NCBI RefSeq assembly: GCF_000620625.1
Contig: NZ_JIAW01000014.1
Coordinates: 162,000 to 225,999, forward strand
Length of the DNA: 64,000 bases
Direction of reading: 5' to 3'
Source: Mycobacterium sp. URHB0044
GTDB taxonomy: Bacteria > Actinomycetota > Actinomycetes > Mycobacteriales > Mycobacteriaceae
Shown: in pieces, positions 1 through 7,813 of the stretch
Position numbering within the stretch: position 1 is the first letter of the stretch
How the letters are laid out: each line of letters begins with the position of its first letter
Translations under genes and position numbers: made by a program
The notes under the pieces: model-generated
Told to the model about the DNA's origin: nothing
Seen by the model: only the letters and a program-made list of their open reading frames with translations
The model's database searches: none

Positions 1-484
1 CCTCAAGACGATCGGTGATCTGGCGCAGCATTCCGCGGAGGTGAAGTTCGGCGGGCCGTCGGAGTTCCTGAACCGGACCGAGGGCCTGCCCGGGCTGAAG
101 GCGAAGTACGGCCTGGACGTCGCGCCCGTCAACTTCGTCGCGATCAGCGACGGCGGCGGCCCCGCGACCGTGCGCGCGCTGGTCGACGGCACGGTGACGG
201 CGGCGGACATCTTCAGCACGTCACCGGCGATCCCGCAGAACAAGCTGGTGGTGCTCGAGGACCCGAAGAACAACTTCCTCGCCGCCAACGTCGTGCCACT
301 GGTCGCCTCGCAGAAGCTGTCGGATCAACTCAAGACGGTGCTGAACGCCGTCAGCGCCAAGCTGACCACCGAGGCCCTCATCGAGATGAACGGCGCGACG
401 TCGGGCAACGGCGGCATCGATCCCGACGAGGCCGCGCGAAAATGGGTACAGGACAACGGGTTCGACAAGCCGATGGCAGGCTAG
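1..484 (+). CDS. proX: Osmoprotectant ABC transporter substrate-binding protein, C-terminal part
   Basis: The open frame enters from the left edge (first full codon at base 2), so only about 160 C-terminal residues are visible. It should bind glycine betaine, choline or a related compatible solute outside the membrane and hand it to the permeases encoded downstream. The visible part has the periplasmic-binding-protein look of the OpuAC/OsmF family (FVAISDGGG, then DIFSTSPAIPQNKLVVLEDP) and ends in a typical lobe closing with a KWVQDNGF helix. The ATPase starts 11 bases after the stop, so this is the first gene of a proXVWZ operon. In M. tuberculosis the same order occurs (Rv3759c-Rv3756c). 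The identification rests mainly on operon context plus the partial sequence. Confidence 0.85.
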   Translation, partial: LKTIGDLAQHSAEVKFGGPSEFLNRTEGLPGLKAKYGLDVAPVNFVAISDGGGPATVRALVDGTVTAADIFSTSPAIPQNKLVVLEDPKNNFLAANVVPLVASQKLSDQLKTVLNAVSAKLTTEALIEMNGATSGNGGIDPDEAARKWVQDNGFDKPMAG

Positions 485-495
485 GGGTAGGGCAG

Positions 496-1611
496 ATGAT
501 CAAGTTCGACGCCGTCCGCAAGGTGTACCCCGACGGCACCGTCGCCGTCGACGACCTCACACTCGAAGTGCCCGAGGGCACGCTGGCCGCGTTCGTCGGC
601 CCGTCGGGCTGTGGCAAGACCACCTCGATGCGGATGATCAACCGGATGATCGACCCCACGTCGGGCAAGTTGACCGTCGACGGCAACGACGTCACCAAGG
701 TCGACGCCGTCAAGTTGCGCCTCGGGATCGGCTACGTGATCCAGAGTGCCGGCCTGATGCCGCACCTGAAGGTCATCGACAACGTCGCGACCGTGCCGGT
801 GCTCAAGGGCGAATCACGGCGCAGCGCACGCAAGGCGGCGCTCGGCGTGCTGGAGCGCGTCGGCCTCGACCCGAAGTTGGCCAACCGCTATCCGGCTCAG
901 CTCTCCGGTGGTCAGCAGCAACGGGTCGGCGTGGCCCGCGCGCTCGCCGCCGATCCGCCGATCCTGTTGATGGACGAGCCGTTCAGCGCGGTCGACCCGG
1001 TGGTCCGCGAGGAATTGCAGGCCGAAATCCTGCGGCTGCAAAGCGAATTGCGCAAGACCATCGTGTTCGTCACCCACGACATCGACGAGGCGATCAAACT
1101 CGGCGACAAGGTTGCGGTGTTCAGCCGCGGGGGCAAGCTGCAGCAGTTCGACGAGCCGGCGCGGCTGTTGTCCAACCCGGCCACCGACTTCGTCGCCGGG
1201 TTCGTCGGCGCCGACCGGGGCTACCGGGGCCTGCAATTCTTCGACGCGACGGGGCTTCCGCTGCACGACGTGCGGACCGTCGGCGAACCCGGCATCGACT
1301 CGCTGAGGCTGGATCCGGGGGAGTGGGTGCTGGTGCTCAAGCCCGACGGCACGCCGTACGGATGGATCACCGCCGACGGCGTCGAACTGCATCGTGCTGG
1401 AAAGTCGTTGTACGACAGCACGACTGCGGGCGGATCGCTGTTCCTGCCGAACGGCACGATGCGGTTGGCGCTCGACGCCGCGCTGTCGTCCCCGTCGGGC
1501 CTGGGCGTTGCCGTCGACGAGAACAGGCAGGTGGTCGGCGGCATCAAGGCCGACGACGTGCTGGCGGCGCTGACCGCCCAGCGCGGGACTGCGGACGGGG
1601 GAGGGGGCTAA
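496..1611 (+). CDS. proV: Osmoprotectant ABC transporter ATP-binding protein
   Basis: This 371-residue cytoplasmic ATPase energises glycine-betaine/choline-type uptake. Walker A GPSGCGKT is at residues 35-42, the LSGGQ signature at 136-140, Walker B ILLMDEP at 156-162 and the H-loop histidine at about 194. After the nucleotide-binding domain, about 100 further residues (from about 270) look like a degenerate CBS-type sensing domain ending in VVGGIKADDVLAAL; related OpuA/ProV proteins use CBS domains to sense ionic strength. The ATG at 496 is chosen because it directly precedes the first beta strand (MIKFDAV); a longer in-frame start would overlap proX. The permease starts five bases after the stop. 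Confidence 0.9.
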   Translation: MIKFDAVRKVYPDGTVAVDDLTLEVPEGTLAAFVGPSGCGKTTSMRMINRMIDPTSGKLTVDGNDVTKVDAVKLRLGIGYVIQSAGLMPHLKVIDNVATVPVLKGESRRSARKAALGVLERVGLDPKLANRYPAQLSGGQQQRVGVARALAADPPILLMDEPFSAVDPVVREELQAEILRLQSELRKTIVFVTHDIDEAIKLGDKVAVFSRGGKLQQFDEPARLLSNPATDFVAGFVGADRGYRGLQFFDATGLPLHDVRTVGEPGIDSLRLDPGEWVLVLKPDGTPYGWITADGVELHRAGKSLYDSTTAGGSLFLPNGTMRLALDAALSSPSGLGVAVDENRQVVGGIKADDVLAALTAQRGTADGGGG

Positions 1612-1616
1612 CCGCC

Positions 1617-2315
1617 GTGCGCTATCTGTTCACCCACCTCGACGACGCCTGGGCGTTGACGCTGATCCATCTGCGGCTGTCGCTGGTGCCGTTGGTGCTC
1701 GGCCTGTTGATCGCGGTGCCGCTCGGCGCGTACGTCCGGCGGACGAAGACATTGCGCAGGCTCACGACGGTCACCGCGAGCATCATCTTCACCATCCCGT
1801 CGCTGGCGTTGTTCGTCGTCCTGCCCTTGATCATCCCGACCCGCATCCTCGACGAGGCCAACGTCATCGTGGCGCTGACGCTCTACACCGTCGCGCTGCT
1901 GGTCCGCGTGGTCCCCGAGGCGCTGGACGCGGTGCCGCCCGCCGTGCTGGACGCCGCCACCGCCGTCGGCTACCGCCCGTTCACCCGCGTCGTCAAAGTC
2001 GAGTTGCCACTTGCCATTCCGGTGCTCGTCGCAGGCCTGCGCGTTGTCTCCGTCACCAACATCTCGATGGTGTCGGTCGGCTCCGTGATCGGCATCGGCG
2101 GCCTCGGCACGTGGTTCACCGAGGGCTATCAGGCCGACAAGAGCGACCAGATCATCGCGGGCATCATCGCGATCTTCGTGCTGGCGATCGTCATCGACAC
2201 CCTCATCATGCTGATCGGCAAGGCCGCCACACCGTGGATCTCGGCGGGCAAGGTTGGGCGACGGGCGAAGGCGCCTCGGGCGAGCGAAGCGACGGGGAAA
2301 AAGGGGTCCTCATGA
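1617..2315 (+). CDS. proW: Osmoprotectant ABC transporter permease
   Basis: A 232-residue integral membrane permease of the BPD_transp_1 fold, with about five or six hydrophobic segments and the cytoplasmic EAA-type loop (VLDAATAVGYRPFTRVVKVE) that docks on the ATPase. It forms the translocation pore with the second permease encoded immediately downstream. The GTG at 1617, six bases after the proV stop, is chosen because it gives the short cytoplasmic N-terminus normal for the family; in-frame codons further upstream lie inside proV. The stop overlaps the next start in an ATGA, implying translational coupling. Confidence 0.88.
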   Translation: MRYLFTHLDDAWALTLIHLRLSLVPLVLGLLIAVPLGAYVRRTKTLRRLTTVTASIIFTIPSLALFVVLPLIIPTRILDEANVIVALTLYTVALLVRVVPEALDAVPPAVLDAATAVGYRPFTRVVKVELPLAIPVLVAGLRVVSVTNISMVSVGSVIGIGGLGTWFTEGYQADKSDQIIAGIIAIFVLAIVIDTLIMLIGKAATPWISAGKVGRRAKAPRASEATGKKGSS

Positions 2316-3085
2316 ACTTCCTGCAGCAGGCGCTGTCCTACATCTTCACGGCCGACAACTGGGCGGGGCCAGCAGGCCTGACGGCCCGCATCCTGGAACA
2401 CCTGCAGTACACCGCCGTCGCGGTCGTCTTCTCGGCGTTGATCGCCATCCCGATCGGCATGGCGATCGGGCACACCGGCCGCGGCACGTTCCTCGTCGTC
2501 ACCGGTGTGAACGCGTTGCGGGCACTGCCCACTCTCGGTGTGCTGCTGCTCGGCGTGCTGCTGTGGGGGCTGGGCCTGGTACCTCCGACGGTCGCGCTGA
2601 TGTTGTTGGGCATCCCGCCCCTGCTGGCAGGCACCTACGCGGGCATCGCCAACGTCGACCCGGCGGTCGTCGACGCGGCCCGCTCGATGGGCATGACGGA
2701 GTCGCGCGTGCTGCTGCGCGTCGAGGTGCGCAACGCGCTGCCACTGATCTTCGGTGGGCTGCGCACCGCCACGCTGCAGATCGTCGCGACGGCGACGGTC
2801 GCCGCGTACGCCAGCCTCGGCGGTCTCGGGCGCTATCTCATCGACGGCATCAAGGTGCGGCAGTTCTACCTCGCCCTGGTCGGCGCGCTGTTGGTGACCG
2901 CGCTGGCGCTGATCCTCGATGCCGCGCTGGCGGCGGTGGTGTGGTTGTCGGAGCCCGGCACCGACCGGTTCCGCCGGATGCCGCAGCCGTTGATCAGCGA
3001 CGAGATGGCGCTCGGGTCACGATCTGCTGCGACTTCCCGAGGCGGCTACGAACGAGAGGGCCCGTCGCCTACGGTAGAGGGGTGA
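2312..3085 (+). CDS. proZ: Osmoprotectant ABC transporter second permease
   Basis: A 257-residue membrane permease, paralogous to the preceding one, with the EAA-like loop around VDAARSMGMTESRVLLRVEV. Two distinct permeases are normal in the OpuB/OpuC and mycobacterial Pro systems, where they form a heterodimeric pore. The ATG overlaps the upstream stop by four bases. The hydrophilic C-terminal tail (after VWLSEPGTDRFRRMP) is a little longer than usual, and the stop overlaps the GTG of the next gene, so all five genes may share one transcript. Confidence 0.88.
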   Translation: MNFLQQALSYIFTADNWAGPAGLTARILEHLQYTAVAVVFSALIAIPIGMAIGHTGRGTFLVVTGVNALRALPTLGVLLLGVLLWGLGLVPPTVALMLLGIPPLLAGTYAGIANVDPAVVDAARSMGMTESRVLLRVEVRNALPLIFGGLRTATLQIVATATVAAYASLGGLGRYLIDGIKVRQFYLALVGALLVTALALILDAALAAVVWLSEPGTDRFRRMPQPLISDEMALGSRSAATSRGGYEREGPSPTVEG

Positions 3086-3690
3086 GTGCAGCAGCCCGCT
3101 CCGAAGCCACGCCCAGCACCTGGCCCGCGGTCCTGACGTGGAGCGCGCATGACGTTCCCCGGATGGAGTCCGTGCGGGTGCAGTTGTCCGGCAACCGCAT
3201 CAAGGCCTACGGCCGAATCGTCGCGGCCGGCACGCCGACGCATCCGCCGTTCAGCGCGTCCTACGACCTCGTCACCGACGAGGGCGGCGGCACCAAACGC
3301 CTTTCGCTGACCGTCACGCTCGCCGAGCGCGAACGTCAGCTCTCGATCGCCCGCGACGAAGAGAACATGTGGCTGGTCCAGGATCACCAGAACCAGACCA
3401 CGCGCGCGGCCTATGACGGCGCGCTGGACGTCGACGTGATCTTCAGCCCGTTCTTCAACGCGTTGCCGATCCGCCGCACCGGCCTGTATCAGCGGTCGGA
3501 GTCGATCACGCTGCCGGTGGTGTACGTGCGGCTGCCGGAGTTGACCGTCGAGCAGGTGACCATCAGCTACAGCACCGCGTCCTCCGACGCGGGGGCGATC
3601 AAACTGGTGTCGCCCGTCGCCGACACCACGATCTCCGTCGACGACGAGGGATTCATCCTCGACTATCCAGGACTGGCAGAGCGGATCTGA
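3082..3690 (+). CDS. Putative glycolipid-binding domain protein
   Basis: A 202-residue soluble protein without a signal peptide, beta-rich throughout, resembling the putative glycolipid-binding family (Pfam PF06475; the M. tuberculosis equivalent by position is Rv3755c). Typical family features are the early W-x-S segment, DVDVIFSPFFNALPIRR in the middle and YPGLAERI at the C-terminus. The ligand is not established. The GTG at 3082 overlaps the proZ stop. The last 38 bases overlap the 3' end of tyrA on the other strand, a tail-to-tail overlap likely conserved because both C-termini are constrained. Confidence 0.75.
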   Translation: MSAAARSEATPSTWPAVLTWSAHDVPRMESVRVQLSGNRIKAYGRIVAAGTPTHPPFSASYDLVTDEGGGTKRLSLTVTLAERERQLSIARDEENMWLVQDHQNQTTRAAYDGALDVDVIFSPFFNALPIRRTGLYQRSESITLPVVYVRLPELTVEQVTISYSTASSDAGAIKLVSPVADTTISVDDEGFILDYPGLAERI

Positions 3691-4609
3691 TCACGCCGCC
3701 GGCGCGGCCCGCCGCGGCGAGTTCCTCACGCCACTTCGCGGCTCCGACCGTGATGGTGATGATCTCCGGCCTGCTGAAGCTGTCGTAGCGCATCCGCGCG
3801 GCGTGACCGGCTTCGACGAGCTCGCCGACCGACTTCCCGGCCGCGAGGTGGTCCCTGGCCCACGTGAGCAGTTCGATCGTCCGGTCCAGCGCGCCGTGCA
3901 GCTGGTCGGCATTCGCCTCGCACATGGCCCGGACCAGGTCGGGGGCGGTCGCGGCGACCCGTGTGCCGTCTCGGAACGATCCCGCGGCAAGCGCGAACGC
4001 CAACGGCACGTCACCCGCCGTCGCTGCGAGCGACTCGGCGAGCAGGTGCGGCAGGTGCGAGATGGCGGCGGCCGCGGCGTCGTGCTCGTCGGAGCGGGCG
4101 GGGACGACGACACTGCCGCAGTCCAACGCCAGGTGCATCACCATGGCCCACACTCGCGCGTCGACGTGGTCGTCGACGCTGATCACCCACGGTGCGCCGA
4201 CGAAGAGACGCGGATTGCCCGCGGCCCAACCCGAATGCGCGGTCCCAGCCATCGGGTGGCCGCCGACGAACCGGTCGAGGAGGCCGTGGTCCCGGACCGT
4301 CTGCAGGACAGCGCCTTTCACGCTCGTCACGTCGGTCAGTGGGCACTCGGGAGCCAAGTGGCGGATGCGGTCGAGCATGGTCGGCAGGGCGGGCACGGGG
4401 ACGGCGAGCACGATCAGCGCTTCGGTCTCGGCCGCGCGGGCCAGGACGTCGTTGATGCTGTCCGTCGCGTCGAACCCGTCGAAGCGGGCGGCCTCCACGC
4501 CGTCGATCGACCGGTTGTAGCCGAACACCTCGCGACCGGAGGCCTTCACGGCTCGCATCACCGATCCGCCGATCAGCCCCAAGCCGAGCACGCACACGGG
4601 TGTTGTCAC
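3653..4609 (-). CDS. tyrA: Prephenate dehydrogenase
   Basis: A 318-residue cytoplasmic enzyme that oxidatively decarboxylates prephenate to 4-hydroxyphenylpyruvate with NAD(P), the committed step of tyrosine synthesis. The Rossmann motif GLGLIGGS is at residues 9-16. The catalytic and substrate-binding stretch GGHPMAGTAHSGW follows at about residue 117, and the rest is the helical dimerisation domain. No regulatory ACT domain is evident within this length. The start codon is GTG. The gene converges on the glycolipid-binding protein (38-base overlap) and is divergent from the tadA-associated gene, leaving about 90 bases for both promoters. Confidence 0.88.
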   Translation of the reverse strand: MTTPVCVLGLGLIGGSVMRAVKASGREVFGYNRSIDGVEAARFDGFDATDSINDVLARAAETEALIVLAVPVPALPTMLDRIRHLAPECPLTDVTSVKGAVLQTVRDHGLLDRFVGGHPMAGTAHSGWAAGNPRLFVGAPWVISVDDHVDARVWAMVMHLALDCGSVVVPARSDEHDAAAAAISHLPHLLAESLAATAGDVPLAFALAAGSFRDGTRVAATAPDLVRAMCEANADQLHGALDRTIELLTWARDHLAAGKSVGELVEAGHAARMRYDSFSRPEIITITVGAAKWREELAAAGRAGGVIRSALPVLDSRG

Positions 4610-4699
4610 TGTTCAAGGTTGGCATACGGTGATCCGGCGCTCACCGTGCATCGGTCGAATTGTGGTCAAACTTCCTGGTCTGGGACTAGCGTTGGCGTC

Positions 4700-5218
4700 A
4701 TGGGAGCAGAGCGAGCGCAGGCAAAGAAAAAGGCCGCAGACCTCCCCGACGGCTTCGGCGTGGCGGTCGTCCGTGAGGACGGGAAGTGGCGTTGTTCGCC
4801 GATGCGCGCTGCCGCGCTGACCAGCCTGGGCGCGGCGGAAACCGAACTGAGGGAATTGCGCAGCGCCGGCGCGGTGTTCGGGCTGCTCGACGTCGACGAC
4901 GAGTTCTTCATCATCGTCCGGCCGGCCCCCGCGGGCACCCGGCTGTTCCTGTCGGATGCCACGGCGGCGCTGGAGTACGACATCGCCGCCGAGGTGCTGG
5001 AGAAGCTCGACGCCGACCTCGACCCGGCCGAACTCGAGGACGCGGACCCGTTCGAGGAGGGCGACTTGGGCGTGCTGGCCGACATCGGCCTCAATGAAGG
5101 TGTGCTCAGCATCATCCTGTCCGACGACGAGTACGCCGACGTGCAGCTCTCCCGTATCGCTCAGGAGATGGGCTTCGACGACGAGATGTCTGCGGTTCTG
5201 GACAAACTCGATCGGTGA
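4700..5218 (+). CDS. tRNA adenosine deaminase-associated protein
   Basis: A 172-residue acidic soluble protein of the actinobacterial family annotated as tRNA adenosine deaminase-associated, found immediately upstream of tadA (position of Rv3753c in M. tuberculosis). The name derives from gene neighbourhood; no biochemical role is known to me. Visible features are a basic N-terminus (QAKKKAADLPDGFG), a WRCSPM segment, and a strongly acidic middle (DLDPAELEDADPFEEGD) suggesting a protein-protein interface. The ATG at 4700 gives the usual length. The stop overlaps the tadA GTG (GTGA), so the two are translationally coupled. Confidence 0.8.
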   Translation: MGAERAQAKKKAADLPDGFGVAVVREDGKWRCSPMRAAALTSLGAAETELRELRSAGAVFGLLDVDDEFFIIVRPAPAGTRLFLSDATAALEYDIAAEVLEKLDADLDPAELEDADPFEEGDLGVLADIGLNEGVLSIILSDDEYADVQLSRIAQEMGFDDEMSAVLDKLDR

Positions 5219-5679
5219 GGTCGGACTTCCCGTCTGATGACGAGCTGATTCGGCGCGCACTCGACGCGGCCGGTGCGGCGGGCCCGCGTGACGTGCCGAT
5301 CGGCGCGGTGGTGTTCGGACCTGACGGTGCCGAGGTGGCCCGCGCAGCCAATGCCCGCGAGCAGTTCGGGGATCCGACCGCGCACGCCGAGATCCTCGCC
5401 ATGCGTGCTGCGGCAGCGGTTCTCGGTGACGGCTGGCGGCTCGAGGGCGCGACGTTGGCCGTGACCGTCGAACCCTGCACGATGTGCGCCGGGGCGTTGG
5501 TGATGGCCCGGGTCGCGCGGCTGGTGTTCGGCGCGTGGGAGCCGAAGACCGGTGCGGTGGGCTCGCTGTGGGACGTGGTGCGCGACCGTCGGCTCAACCA
5601 TCGGCCCGAGGTCAGGGGCGGCGTGCTGGCCGATGAGTGCGCGGCGCCGCTGGCGGAGTTCTTCGCGCGGCAGCGATGA
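5215..5679 (+). CDS. tadA: tRNA-specific adenosine deaminase (A34 to I34)
   Basis: A 154-residue zinc deaminase that converts the wobble adenosine of tRNA-Arg(ACG) to inosine. The zinc site is plain: HAE at residues 57-59 supplies a ligand and the proton-shuttle glutamate, and PCTMC at 87-91 supplies the two cysteines. The C-terminal helix (ECAAPLAEFFARQR) is of the TadA type rather than the cytidine-deaminase type. The start is a GTG overlapping the upstream stop. A tRNA-Ser gene follows 47 bases after the stop. Confidence 0.9.
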   Translation: MRSDFPSDDELIRRALDAAGAAGPRDVPIGAVVFGPDGAEVARAANAREQFGDPTAHAEILAMRAAAAVLGDGWRLEGATLAVTVEPCTMCAGALVMARVARLVFGAWEPKTGAVGSLWDVVRDRRLNHRPEVRGGVLADECAAPLAEFFARQR

Positions 5680-5726
5680 GTGCTTGCGATTAGGGCCGCG
5701 GACCGGGCTTGGGTAAGCTGCCACGC

Positions 5727-5817
5727 GGTGGCGTGTCCGAGCGGCCTAAGGAGCACGCCTCGAAAGCGTGTGACGGGTAACCCCCGTCCGAGGGTTCAAA
5801 TCCCTCCGCCACCGCCA
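5727..5817 (+). tRNA. tRNA-Ser (anticodon CGA)
   Basis: A 91-base cloverleaf with encoded CCA. The acceptor stem pairs GGTGGCG (5727-5733) with CGCCACC (5807-5813), with discriminator G at 5814 and CCA at 5815-5817. The anticodon stem CACGC/GCGTG encloses a seven-base loop with anticodon CGA at 5761-5763, reading UCG serine codons. The long variable arm between anticodon and T stems is the class II feature expected of tRNA-Ser, and the T loop is GTTCAAATC. A strong terminator follows directly. Confidence 0.96.
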
Positions 5818-5818
5818 C

Positions 5819-5856
5819 AGCTCCCCACCCGTTAGTACTGGTGGGGAGCTTTTTTC
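5819..5856 (+). terminator. Rho-independent terminator after tRNA-Ser
   Basis: An 11-bp perfect inverted repeat, AGCTCCCCACC (5819-5829) with GGTGGGGAGCT (5840-5850), encloses a 10-base loop and runs into six T residues (5850-5855). It terminates the tRNA transcript and also lies just beyond the stop of the convergent hydrolase gene. Confidence 0.93.
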
Positions 5857-5863
5857 GCGCAGC

Positions 5864-7606
5864 TCACGCCGCCAGGCCGGCCAGGTTCGGATTCGCCTGC
5901 GGCAGAGTTGTCGGCTCCGACGGCTCGATCGTGATGGGCTCCCGCAGGGACTTCGCCGCGGGCGCGGTGCCGATCACGACGCCGTGTGCCATGCCCTGCG
6001 AGGTCGGGATGTCGATCGTCGACCCGGGTACCAGGTCGTCGCCGACGTCGGTCTTGCCGTTGAACCAGTCAGTGAGCCACGCGACGGCCAACTCCTCGAC
6101 CGCCGGCGGGTTCTGCGGTTGCGGGAAACCGGCGGCGAGGTACGCGGCGAACTGAATGAGCGGGTTGCCGCCGCGCATCGAATCCATGTGCACCCCGCCC
6201 GCGAGCACGACACCGTTGAACCGGTCAGGCCGCGCCGCGGTCAGGGCTTGGTTGATGTTGCTCACCGAGTTGAACAGGTTGGTCGGCGCGCCGATCTCGC
6301 GGATCGGAATGTAGTGGCCCGTCGCCGCCTCGTACGCGGCCAGCTTGTCGAGCGCGGCAACCATGGTGCCCTGCAGCGGCACCCCGTCGAGGGCGATCAC
6401 CCCCACCAGATCGTCGGCGGCGCCGTTCTTGGCGAGGAATCCCGCCGCGGCCGACACTAGGTTGCCGCCCAACGAGTGACCGGCGAGAGCGAACTGCTGG
6501 GGCAGCCGCGCCGTCGCCGGATCGAGGCCGTACCTGGTCGCGTAGCCGGCGGCCAGCGCGCTCTGTGTCAGTGCGGCGCGGTCGCCGACGAACAGGTCGG
6601 CGATCGCCGACGCCATTCCCGTTCCGCCCAGCCACGCGGAGTCGCCTGCGAAGAAGTTGGACGGCAGCGTCGGGGTGACGACGATGCTGTTGGTCCGTTC
6701 GGCGAGGTTGGCCGCGGTGTAGCTGTACTGGGGACCGAGGGCCAGCAGGCCGTGTTGCAGCAGGATCATCCGCGTCGGCGGTTCGTCTCCCTCGGGGTAG
6801 TACCAATTGGCGGCCACCCGCTGTCCGGTGCCCAACCGGATCGTCGAGCTGCGCACCGTGACCGTGCTGTTCGGTGGCAGAACCGGCGGCCCGGTGACGA
6901 ACGCCTCGACTGCCTGCAACGTGTTGATGAGCGCTGAACCGACGTTGACGACGACGGACGCCAGGACTGATCCGACGACGTCGAACAGCGACGGTGGTGG
7001 CGGGGCGGGCGCGACGGCGGCGGTCGCCCGCAACAGGCTCGTCGATGCCATCGGCGCGGCCGCGGTGTCCCTGGCGGCCGCAGACCGGTTCACGGTGGCG
7101 GGTGCGACGGGCGCGGGTGCCGCCGACGGCGTCTTCGTCTCGGCAGCGTCGTCGGTCTCGGTGATGTTGGTGGGCGTGGAGGCAGCCGGCTTCTGCGGCG
7201 CGTGGGTTGCCGGAGTCGAGTGTTTCGAGCCGGTCGACGTCTTGTCGGGTACCGAAGTGGGTCCGTCCGACTTGGTTGGGACGTCGTCGGGATCGGCTTC
7301 GGATGCGTCTGAGTCGTCCGCCGGATCGGTTGCCGGGTTGGTCTTGTCCGGCTCGTCGGCGTCTTTACTCGGGGTCGAATTACCGCTGCTCGACCCGGCT
7401 CCGGCAGGGTACTTGTCGTTGGTCGGCGAGTCCTTCTTGTCGGTTGCCGAGTTCGGTTTGTCCGCACCGGAGTTCGTCGACGTGGATGCGCCGGTGCCCG
7501 ATGGAGAGTCCGTGTCGGCGGTTGCCACACCGGCACCCGTCACCAACGCTGCGGAAACTCCCGCGGCGACGACACCGGCACCCAACCACACCGACAACTG
7601 CTCCAT
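5864..7606 (-). CDS. Exported alpha/beta hydrolase with long Pro/Ser/Thr-rich N-terminus
   Basis: A 580-residue protein in three parts. A signal peptide spans about residues 1-30 (hydrophobic core GAGVVAAGVSAALVTGAGVATA). A low-complexity D/S/T/P-rich stretch covers about 31-200. An alpha/beta-hydrolase domain follows from about 250, with the nucleophile elbow GHSLGG at 376-381 (Ser378), a likely acid near IALDGVP and a candidate histidine in GGVHMDSM. It is predicted to act at or outside the cell envelope as an esterase or lipase; the substrate is unknown. The ATG at 7606 is chosen because GGGGAG lies a few bases upstream and because it starts the signal peptide cleanly; a longer frame exists but adds a charged, unlikely N-terminus. 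Confidence 0.8.
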   Translation of the reverse strand: MEQLSVWLGAGVVAAGVSAALVTGAGVATADTDSPSGTGASTSTNSGADKPNSATDKKDSPTNDKYPAGAGSSSGNSTPSKDADEPDKTNPATDPADDSDASEADPDDVPTKSDGPTSVPDKTSTGSKHSTPATHAPQKPAASTPTNITETDDAAETKTPSAAPAPVAPATVNRSAAARDTAAAPMASTSLLRATAAVAPAPPPPSLFDVVGSVLASVVVNVGSALINTLQAVEAFVTGPPVLPPNSTVTVRSSTIRLGTGQRVAANWYYPEGDEPPTRMILLQHGLLALGPQYSYTAANLAERTNSIVVTPTLPSNFFAGDSAWLGGTGMASAIADLFVGDRAALTQSALAAGYATRYGLDPATARLPQQFALAGHSLGGNLVSAAAGFLAKNGAADDLVGVIALDGVPLQGTMVAALDKLAAYEAATGHYIPIREIGAPTNLFNSVSNINQALTAARPDRFNGVVLAGGVHMDSMRGGNPLIQFAAYLAAGFPQPQNPPAVEELAVAWLTDWFNGKTDVGDDLVPGSTIDIPTSQGMAHGVVIGTAPAAKSLREPITIEPSEPTTLPQANPNLAGLAA

Positions 7607-7813
7607 ACCTGACTCCCCAAGTCGTTCCGGACGTTCCCGGGTTCCGATCCTGACAGCCCGCACCGGGATTCGGAGCCGATTCCGAGCGGCCGCGTCAATA
7701 GGTACCGGGCGTGCGCAGCGTCACGGCGCCGATACGTCGGTTCGGCGGTGTTTCCCGGTGGTTCGCTCCTATTCTGAGCGCGGTCGAGAAGCGGCCACAG
7801 GAAGGCGACTGTC

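Noticed and set aside
1323..1616. N-terminal extension of the first permease reading into proV
   Set aside because: The extension is Arg-rich, lacks any domain and is entirely inside the ATPase gene; the GTG at 1617 gives a normal permease.
5727..5860. tRNA-Ser as an integration site of a mobile element
   Set aside because: I recall an integrase remnant beside the equivalent M. tuberculosis tRNA, but here a terminator and an ordinary hydrolase gene follow; no integrase or repeated tRNA 3' end was seen.
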